The notes under the pieces were generated by a model. That model did not search any database, had not been told where the DNA came from, and saw only the letters and a program-made list of their open reading frames with translations. Below, piece after piece: positions 56,801-64,000 of a stretch of 64,000 bases of DNA (positions are counted from its first letter, which is position 1; each line of letters starts with the position of its first letter). The stretch is from positions 1 through 64,000 of the forward strand of contig JAQGDQ010001012.1 of NCBI GenBank assembly GCA_030141605.1, given 5' to 3'. The position numbers and the translations under genes are program-made. The DNA comes from Tubiluchus corallicola. Its lineage: Eukaryota > Priapulida > Priapulimorpha > Priapulimorphida > Tubiluchidae.

Positions 56801-57089
56801 ATTGTATTATAAATAAAACAACATAATTATAGAAAAACTAACTAGCGCATGTTAAGTGCTAGTTGTGCATTAGTATGTTAGTTCCTTTCCTTTCGTATAA
56901 ACATTTTTTAACATTATGTCAATACTAAGTTCAATAAGATCTCTGCGGTGTTTTATTTCAAGTGTGGCCAAAATTTATATTAGATACCTACGTAACATTA
57001 GTATCCTGAAATAGAAATTATTTTTCTTGTTATAATCATGGTTAAAAGATGTGTATATATGTATATACAGTATATATATATATATATTG

Positions 57090-57500
57090 ATTATTGATTA
57101 TAAGTGTATTTATACGCAAAATTTTTTTGCGGGGCCTTTGCTAGTATATATATGGGTTTATATATAACCGACGAAGCTACAGCTGCGGCGACGGCATGTA
57201 TAGGTTCGCACCTGTGGGTTTATTTCTTGAATCAAACTGACTGGGACGAATGGGAGGCGAAAAATCTCCAAAAGTGGACATTTTTTCGGCCATTTTTCGC
57301 TCAACCTATACCTCTTATTTCTAGGGATCCAAAATGGGCCGCGGGTGGTGCTGGTAATGGTTGAATAACCTATTCAACGTTGGGTGTAATAGTCATGTTT
57401 AGATTTTGTGGGATGGTCAATAATACGCTCTACAGGCATTTTTTCAGACCCAACCACGCAAATTTTGCAGAAAACTGCTCAACTGCCCTCTAGAAAACTC
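57090..57500 (+). repeat. Unclassified repeat, copy 1
   Basis: Begins with TTATACGCAAAA and GCGGGGCCTTTGCTAG at 57111-57144, then GGGAGGCGAAAAATCTCC at 57251 and CAGACCCAACCACGCAA at 57448. The same modules occur on the minus strand at 63345-64000, in a different order. No coding evidence. Confidence 0.6.
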
Positions 57501-57569
57501 AATTTGTGCTACTGTTTGGGCATGATTGGGAAAAATAAGCACACTCGCAGAAAGAAGATGAAATGGTCT

Positions 57570-57700
57570 ACAAAATGTTGATGGTTTTGTTGGGAGAGAT
57601 GTATACTGGATGAAACGTGAGGGGTGAATGTCGAAGTTCTTTTTCTATCCCCCTGTGCTGCACGCTATTTGGAACATCCATTGTCGTTGAGTTTGAGAAA
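57570..57700 (+). repeat. Dispersed repeat copy, partner of 22805-23000
   Basis: Shares the AAGTTCTTTTT...GGAACATCCATT core with the reverse complement of 22815-22890. Confidence 0.5.
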
Positions 57701-58383
57701 TTTTGAGAAAGTTTGAGTTTGAGAACGTTCTACAGTGTTATAGATTTTACATGTAAGTAAGTTGTGTTAGCCTATTATCATCTGAGAAGCAGCAAACAAA
57801 ACTATGTAGAATGTCCGTGCATTATTGATCATTGGTAGGCAGACTAAGAGCATTTATTATGGCACACAGTTTCGACTTTGTGCAAACTGTTCTTAGTGGT
57901 TTTGCCGTGATACTGTATTGTTGGTGCTGGTGCTGTAGGTGTCATTACCGCTGGCATCATCATCGCCATCAACATCATGATCACCGTGTGATGTGGTGGG
58001 GTGGTAGGGTGTTTGTGAGGTTGGTGGAGTGGTGTGGGTGATGTGGTGGGTGTGGTTTAGTGCCTAGAAAACTGCATTACCGATAATGGATACGTCTTCC
58101 AATTTGCTGATGATACAAGTATTTTCTTTGAGATCAATAGTAAGCTATGGACACTAATATCATCAAAAAATATTGAACTCAGCAAAATCACAAGCTTGTT
58201 TATAATCAACAAATTATAAAAAATTGTATTCAGATTTTCTGCTTTTGTAAATTTACAAGTGAGCGAAATGGAAAATTCGCAAAGGTAACTAAAACACGGA
58301 GACTTAGTTCTCCTTTCACTTTCTATTATGTACAAAGTTTACTTGTGTTTGGTTTGCTGATGATGATGTGCTCATTCTTTTAG

Positions 58384-58528
58384 GCAAAGAGACGGCAGCT
58401 GTGGGTACCCATAATAGAAAAAGCTCTAGCAAAAGTACATGGGTGTTACGAGGCATTGGCATGTGGTCGGTCAATAGAAGGTTTAGCATCCCTTACTGGT
58501 GCTCCTTGTGAAAGTTTGCCATTGCAAC
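58384..58528 (+). CDS. Calpain-15/SOL, exon 5
   Basis: Acceptor TTCTTTTAG at 58383, phase 0; donor CAAC/GTGCGT at 58529. It encodes [20 protein letters not shown] and then [19 protein letters not shown] with CESLPLQ. These are the calpain segments between subdomains 1 and 2: W-x-x-x-x-E-K-A-x-A-K-x-x-G and G-x-x-x-E-x-x-x-x-L-T-G. The 8.1-kb intron before it is spanned without loss of frame, so the gene is intact so far. Confidence 0.94.
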
Positions 58529-58782
58529 GTGCGTCTTTAATTGAACTTCTTGTTTGAAAGTTTTGCTTCACTGCAGTGGAAGACTTGCAGTTTACAAAAA
58601 ATGTCTAGTTGTAGTTGTTGTTTTTATCATTGCTGTTTTTTGGCTTAAAAGTAGAGTTTTTGTTGAGTTTTCAAATCATTAGCAACTTTTTCTTTTAGCT
58701 TGTTACATGATAAATACTCCAAATTTAAGTATTTTATACCTAATGTGGCAATGGAGTTTGAATATTCAAATTTTTTTTGCAG

Positions 58783-58861
58783 CTTCTTCACTCAATGCTA
58801 GTGAAGAGGTGATTGACAATGATTTGATTTGGGCAAAGCTGATTAGCTCCAGAAGTGCTGG
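58783..58861 (+). CDS. Calpain-15/SOL, exon 6 (last visible)
   Basis: Acceptor TTTTTTTTGCAG at 58782 and donor GG/GTAAGT at 58862. The 79 nt take up the phase-1 end of exon 5 and leave in phase 2. The peptide ends DLIWAKLISSRSAG, the calpain-15 segment just before the block that carries the catalytic His (expected to start with Phe-Leu-Met-Gly). The His and Asn exons and the C-terminal domain were not found in the remaining 5.1 kb and are probably right of the window. Confidence 0.88.
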
Positions 58862-58986
58862 GTAAGTTTTGAAGTTTAGCAAATTCTTAAAACTTACTGT
58901 CATGAAGAGAAGACAGAGCTACATACTTGTTCGTTTAATTTATGTTAGCTGTTAAATGCAAAATATCATAAATTTGTGATAAACTT

Positions 58987-59124
58987 CCTTTGTCGAAGCA
59001 AGTTTTGTACTATTCTTGGTTGTTTGGTAGTAAACACTTTCTTCCTTACTGCATTGGTATGGATCATTCTCCTGTAGTTTGTCACTTGTCCTGTCGTGTG
59101 AGAATGACATCTGTCAATCAAAGA
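58987..59124 (+). repeat. 138-bp dispersed direct repeat, copy 1
   Basis: Starts CCTTTGTCGAAG and ends CTGTCAATCAAAGA. Copy 2 has the same length at 59792-59929, 805 bp away, differing by scattered substitutions. Confidence 0.88.
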
Positions 59125-59791
59125 TCATAAAGGCATGAAATTTCCCACAATACACATTTAAACCAAATGGATCGCTATCAGATGGGTGATCACCTGGACT
59201 TTGGATGACCTTCAACACTGTAATTATATTAGGGGGCGTGAGCCATATGCCTCTATCATGACTGTTATCATTTGTTATAAATTTTGAAATATATTGAAGA
59301 ATACCTAAACATCTTTAGGCTGTAGTTCCTAACATGACTTGAATACCTTTTATAGGTTGAGGCCAAGGTCCTATTGATATTCAATGAGTTTACCATTTTA
59401 GGAAAGAAGCATATGTGTATTATCATAATATTTTTATCTGGTGTCATTTTGGATAATTTTGTGACCTTAAATTGGTGGACAGACCAAAAATTGTCCTCAT
59501 GATACTTTTGGCTAATAAAATAATTTCAACACAACATTTATTTCTCACTACATTCCCCTGAACTTGCACACAAACCAGCCTATTTGAGTTGTGCCTGGTG
59601 CAGGATGTCTTGTAACTGCAACCTGAGTTCGTAGCAAGACTGAGCTGGCCGAGGAAGTGTGGATCACAGCAATGTCCATCTGCCTTCTTTCCTTATCCAG
59701 CTGAATTCTCCTACATCTGGCAGTTGCTGTACAAGATTGATAAAACAGATCCAAGGGTACCTGGCATGCTTAGTATGTTCCTGTTGGGCTG

Positions 59792-59929
59792 CCTTTGTCG
59801 AAGGAAGTTTTGTACTATTCTTGGTTGTTTTGTAGTAAACATTTTCTTCCTTACTGCATTGGTACGGATCATTCTCCTGTCATTTGTCACTTGTCCTGTC
59901 GTATGAGATTGACATCTGTCAATCAAAGA
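59792..59929 (+). repeat. 138-bp dispersed direct repeat, copy 2
   Basis: Partner of 58987-59124. The pair may be internal parts of two copies of one mobile family or the two ends of an 0.9-kb element. No coding recognised. Confidence 0.88.
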
Positions 59930-60639
59930 CTTCTTTGTTAGAATGTTATGCATACTGCTCAGCTTCTCAAGGGTCTCGGTAACCTTGGAGTGGAATCACA
60001 GCATCTTTACAATAAGCTGTTTATGGTATCAAATTGTTAGCTGATATATCTGCCACCGACATGTCACACTAGCTAGTAGCAACTTAGTTGATTAAATTTG
60101 TTGATCTTACTGAATTTTACCATTCTTCAGTCAGTCATCATACATCATAACACCATACAACCTGACTGCTTGATATCAATCCTCAACATTACCTTCCACC
60201 ATTGACCAATAATGCATGTATTTTGCAAGTAGTGTTCCTTTTACACAAGAATGTAAACAATCAGCCAAGTAAGCTGGATAAAATCCATGTAGTACTTTAA
60301 AGTTTAAAACTAATATTCTAAAAATACACAGACATGTAATTGCTAGCCAACGAAGATTATGCAAAGCTTTTGTTACACTATCAGTATTTTGTAATGACTA
60401 TTGAAACATTACTTTATATGAAAATGTATTATTGCATATATTGGCATTGATTTTCTAATCACTACAGCAGTGTGAAAGAGTCATCCACCCTCTTTTGTCT
60501 GATTGCAGTATTTAACGATTGGTTACGGGCAGCGGATGCTAACAGTATGATTTGAAATAATGTTTCTTAATTGCAACATTATCCATAAATCAATAGTTAT
60601 TCAATTACTGGTTGATAATAATTTGCTTGGTTGCCTCCT

Positions 60640-60775
60640 TTTTAAATGAGTGTTGGCAAAGGGTCAAACATAGGGGCAAAGTTCCTGAATTGCTTCATGT
60701 TAAAGGGTCTGTTCCTCAAGGGTCGTTATTGGGGCTCCTTTTATTTATTATTTACCTGCATGATCTGAAATCATG
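60640..60775 (+). mobile_element. LINE RT fragment
   Basis: One frame reads HRGKVPELLHVKGSVPQGSL followed by LGLLLFIIYLHDL, the GVPQGSxLGPLLF...Y-x-N-D-L block of LINE reverse transcriptase. It stops at the end of this block; no flanking LINE sequence was seen. Confidence 0.8.
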
Positions 60776-61037
60776 AAATCTGAAATACCCTGTAGAGATA
60801 ATGCCATACAGAGTACTACAGATAAGTCTACCATTCTGACAACATTTACCAGTGTTGAACAGTGTTTAAGTTTTTAAATTTAGGTTTAATTTATTTGTTA
60901 TAATTGAACATCTGTAATCCGGGAAACTGTGACAAAAATAGATACAGTAGGCACTGCTCAATAGACTCACGGTTAATAGACTCAATCGCTTAATTGACTC
61001 AAAAACGCCTAGTACGGGCTGCTTCTATTCTAATGTA

Positions 61038-61520
61038 CCGTATTTTCCCGTGTATAAGAGACCCTTTTTTGCTCAGAATTTTCACTTTAAAAATAGGGGG
61101 TCTCTTATACATGGGAGTAAGTCTTTTCAATAAGATGCATAAATTGTGACACTAATGATTTTAAAGAAATAAGTGCTCTACAACTGTTTTATTTCGAATA
61201 ATTATAGTTTCCTTTCAATAAATCTTCTCCATGGCTAAATTCTAATGATAAAATTAATGTACCGGGTAAGTTATTATTTTTTTAAATGTCAAAAGAGGAC
61301 AATGCCATTTTTGAGCAGAGTGACTCCTCTGATGATGAACTGGCTGGAATTGCTGAAGGTCTGACTCCAGTTGATATTTTTGATGAGAGTGATGAGGAAT
61401 TTAATGATTTCTATGATGAATAAAGTTATTCATTACCAAAAAACTTTTTTCCAGAATTTTTGCCTAAAAATTGAAGGGGTCTCTTATACACAAGGGTCTC
61501 TTATACATGGGAAAATACGG
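61038..61520. mobile_element. Nested pogo-like element keeping a transposase tail
   Basis: Ends CCGTATTTTCCCGTGTATAA and its inverted partner match at 26 of 27 positions, followed by GAGACCC and flanked by TA (61036-61037 and 61521-61522). The end motif recurs just inside both termini. It carries a short frame with an acidic transposase-like tail. It lies inside the element 60945-62413. Confidence 0.88.
61286..61423 (+). pseudogene. Acidic C-terminus of a pogo-like transposase
   Basis: A 45-residue open frame from 61286 to the TAA at 61421. It is dominated by Asp and Glu with aromatic residues near its end (SDSSDDELAG, FDESDEEFNDFYDE). Such acidic tails end many pogo/Tigger transposases. No DNA-binding or DDE part remains, so the element is a deletion derivative. 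Confidence 0.55.
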
Positions 61521-62409
61521 TACATAAAATTGTCGGTAATTGACTCAAATAACTCCGCATAATTGACTCAATATTTTTGCTTCACATGCTGCAATAAGAC
61601 ACTTTCGTGTGACTAATAAGCTTTTGTGACTTTTATATCATCATGGTTCGCTTTTGTCCTATAATATGAGAAATAATCATGTTAAGTACCGTATTATTTG
61701 TAAGCTGGAACGTTTATCATACGGGCTTATATGCTAGCCTAATGTTTCCTTTGACTCGCCTGTCCACTGCAATTAACCTCATTACCCAAGAATTCCTGGA
61801 AGCTAAATATTTATTCACTTGTGTAGCGGTTTGCTTTTGAAGCTGTGGCTGTCTTTGCTAGAAAGTTTAATAAGCTAAATGTTGCTGTAATGCCAGGGAT
61901 GCACTACAGCACAGTACAGTAAGTACGTCACAATTATGACAAGTGGGAACTTAGGTGAAGCTACAGACGAAACTACTTGCGGGGAAACGCGGGCACCACC
62001 AGCAGTTTAAGCACGCCAAACACTAAGTATTTTACGAGAATTTGTGCATCAAACAACAACAGATTTTCAACGTTTTTATTATTATGATAACTTTGTGAGT
62101 CAACTTCTTCGCGACAAAATGGCACAGCTGACTTTGAAGGAATTTTTGCAAATAAACAGACTTATGTGATTTAGAAAAGTATACATTTTAATTTATTGCT
62201 AATTCACTTATATAAATTAATATTTTTAACTGCACAAAGGCATTTAGGCATTACTTCATTTTTGAAATTCATTAAAAACCTTTGCAGTGCATAGTAAGCT
62301 AATGGCTCATATTTCTATACCTGTAATACTACACCCATCGGTTAATAGGTTCAGTCAGTTAATTGGGTAAAAACACGTCGGTCCTAAAGTGAGTCTATTA
62401 AGCAGCGCC

Positions 62410-62410
<1 letters not shown>

Positions 62411-62440
<30 letters not shown>

Positions 62441-62443
62441 CGT
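62411..62443. repeat. (TA)n microsatellite
   Basis: TA dinucleotide run at the right end of the nested element complex. Confidence 0.9.
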
Positions 62444-63344
62444 ATATATGATAAAGTAACTAATAAGAATTAATAACAAATTAAACTGAGGAGACCTTGG
62501 CATGGCAATACCACCGCATTTCGTTAAGGCCACCTCGTAAGAAAAAAAGGAAAAGCAAAAGGGTCGGATATGAAAATGGGAAGGAAAAGAGAAATGATAA
62601 TGGAAAGGCAAAGGATAATCGATGAGAAGCAATGCTACATGGACAAAGACGCACCCTATAGCTAATAGAATTTCAAGTTATCAATGCGGAGCAATGTGTT
62701 ACTCTACATCCTATACAGATCAACTATGTAGCAATTTGTAAGTCGACATGTGTTGGTGTACATGTTAATGCAATGCAGCTTACAGTATTTTTTATAAGCC
62801 TGATAGTTATGAGTAATAGCCTTGTCAGTAACACAGTGTCATGTATCACTAACAATTCTATAAATTACGTGTTTTAACGAACATAAACCTGGGGCCAAAT
62901 TAAGTTTCTGTTCTTGGGATTTCAATCGTGAAAGTCTTGCCCCTGTAAACATTCAGGGTAGTAAAATAATATGAATGTAAAGAATTACTGCAGTTAAAAA
63001 AGATGCAGATCCAGTAGATGTAAATCCGGTAATTTTAACCTTTGAAATTCTTTCAAAACTGGTTTTGTATGTGCAAGATGCAGCCCATGAGCTAAAATTC
63101 TGATTGCTCTTTTTTGTAATTTAAATATATACGATTACTGTCACAACTAAAATTTTTGCCCCAATTTAACAACTGAAAATTAATACGTAACATAGCTAAC
63201 GTGTGATATAAAGTGAGAATTACATGTTGGGGGAAGTCTTGAGTTTATTCATGACTCCAATGGAATGTGTGTTTTAGCAGCAAGAGACTGAATGTGATCC
63301 GCCCACAAAAGAGTCATTTATAATTAAGCCTTATAATTATATTA
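62444..63344. other. AT-rich sequence without recognised features
   Basis: No gene or repeat boundary seen on either strand. Confidence 0.4.
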
Positions 63345-64000
63345 CTAGCAAAGGCCCCGCAAAAGATTTTGCGTAAAAAACCACGTATAATCAATAACAC
63401 GCGAACATCCTACACAGTCCTCATGTATAACGCAAAGCCCGTAACATCCTGCCCTACTTACCTAACGCAAAACCTGTACTCGTGCCTACTGTATGTTTAA
63501 CTAACGCAAAGCAGCTTTTTGCTGAATTAAAGCTATAAGCAATAATGGATGACGTCAGCACAATGGAATTCGTCACAACAGTTTTCTAAGCGAAAATCGC
63601 CGAAAATGGAACCTCTAACTAACTCGTCGGTACTTCTCTCGGTGGACCTGCCCTAAAATATAGCCCACACCATCGTGTAGCCCCGTTCTTCCTCTTTCTA
63701 AAGAGCCGTATATCTCCTTCCGAGAGTCCCACCGGGCGACGCTAGAACGTTTTTCCCTCAGGCTGTTTGGCCAAAATTTCGAAAAAATCGCGAGTTGGGT
63801 CCGGGAAAACGCCCGTTACGGGACGCCGTGGCCCTCTCGGGAATTCTAAATATGCCTACTACACCTACCGCTGAACGGGCTATCTATCCATACCCAGCAC
63901 CACCCTCGGCCCGTTCCCGTTCTCTACATCTCAGCCGTATAACTTTTGCAAAAAACGGCCGAAAAAGGGCCATTTTTGGAGGTTTTTCGCCTCCCCCTTC
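63345..64000 (-). repeat. Unclassified repeat, copy 2 (runs off the window)
   Basis: Read on the minus strand it starts near 64000 with GGGAGGCGAAAAACCTCC, goes on with CCTTTTTCGGCCGTTTTTTG and GGACCCAACTCGCG, and ends with TTTTGCGGGGCCTTTGCTAG near 63352. GC content is much higher than in the flanks. The module order differs from copy 1 at 57090, where the GGGGCCTTTGCTAG module comes first. Confidence 0.6.

Larger units (their letters stand above)
50283..58383 (+). other. Calpain intron 4, filled with repeats
   Basis: 8101 bp holding a plus-strand LINE, a minus-strand LINE split by a hAT copy, and an unclassified repeat. At 57700-58383 there is AT-rich and GT-rich DNA with no gene. Confidence 0.75.
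58862..60640 (+). other. Downstream calpain intron
   Basis: No further calpain exon is seen. Contains the pair of 138-bp repeats and otherwise AT-rich DNA. Confidence 0.5.
60945..62413. mobile_element. TA-flanked element with AATAGACTCA subterminal repeats
   Basis: Ends AGTAGGCACTGCTCAATAGA and, inverted, TCTATTAAGCAGCGCCTACT match at all but two positions, with TA on both sides. Inside each end AATAGACTCA/AATTGACTCA recurs about six times. Near 62050-62160 a plus-strand frame with LREFVHQTTTDFQRFYYYDN and MAQLTLKEFLQ resembles a pogo-type transposase tail. It is 1469 bp including a nested 483-bp element. The right TA runs into a TA microsatellite, so the right edge may be off by a few bases. 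Confidence 0.7.

Noticed and set aside
1-64000. tRNA, rRNA, CRISPR arrays and bacterial-type operons
   Set aside because: No cloverleaf with A and B boxes, no rRNA-like block and no regularly spaced repeats were seen. The spliced genes and transposon classes are eukaryotic.

Overview
The window is animal nuclear DNA from an AT-rich, intron-rich invertebrate genome. The evidence is spliced genes with GT/AG introns and metazoan-only signalling genes (a GAB-type docking protein, a calpain-15/SOL protease and an EGF-like exon). There are also many Ty3/gypsy, LINE, hAT and pogo/Tigger remnants and a degenerate TTAGGG-like tract. I cannot name the phylum from sequence alone. There is no sign of prokaryotic organisation.

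Left third (1-20790). A symmetric phase 1-1 EGF-like exon lies on the minus strand at 199-351. From 2610 to 20790 the plus strand carries the 3' six exons of a GRB2-associated-binding (GAB/DOS-like) adaptor. They keep one continuous reading frame through phases 0, 0, 1, 2 and 0, and end in a VEYLDLDLD SHP2-type motif. The PH-domain exons are not visible. Its introns hold two decayed LINE pieces, microsatellites and a complete pogo/Tigger element with a frameshifted transposase.

Middle third (20791-43100). This is a mobile-element nest without a convincing host gene. It contains a 5'-truncated Ty3/gypsy copy with an intact 3' LTR (25625-28451), a large GTT-repeat block between two oppositely oriented arms of TTTGGTAC-type repeats (28878-30862), and a second Ty3/gypsy element of Mag type (about 31170-40360). 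This second element was hit twice. A hAT deletion derivative entered its protease active-site codons with an 8-bp target duplication. A 4650-bp LTR element with identical-length 1183-bp LTRs, one LTR mismatch and CCATT target duplications entered its reverse transcriptase in antisense. The inner LTR element encodes only a Gag-like protein, so it looks like a young gag-only, trans-mobilised retrotransposon. The host element then runs in frame into a CR1-like LINE, which is itself interrupted.

Right third (43100-64000). A calpain-15/SOL gene on the plus strand starts near 45105 and runs off the visible exons at 58861. Exons 1 and 2 carry RanBP2-type zinc fingers. Exon 4 carries the catalytic Cys box (GNCWFLSAL), and exons 5 and 6 continue the protease core. 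The His and Asn parts are not seen. Its 8.1-kb intron 4 holds a plus-strand LINE and a minus-strand APE-type LINE split by a second hAT copy, again with a perfect 8-bp duplication. Downstream are nested TA-flanked elements, a 138-bp dispersed direct duplication and two arrangements of one unclassified repeat.

The two host genes act in receptor-tyrosine-kinase signalling (GAB) and cytosolic proteolysis (calpain-15). Their adjacency implies no functional link. The strongest leads are the gag-only LTR element, the paired hAT insertions with perfect duplications, and the fold-back array at 28.9-30.9 kb.
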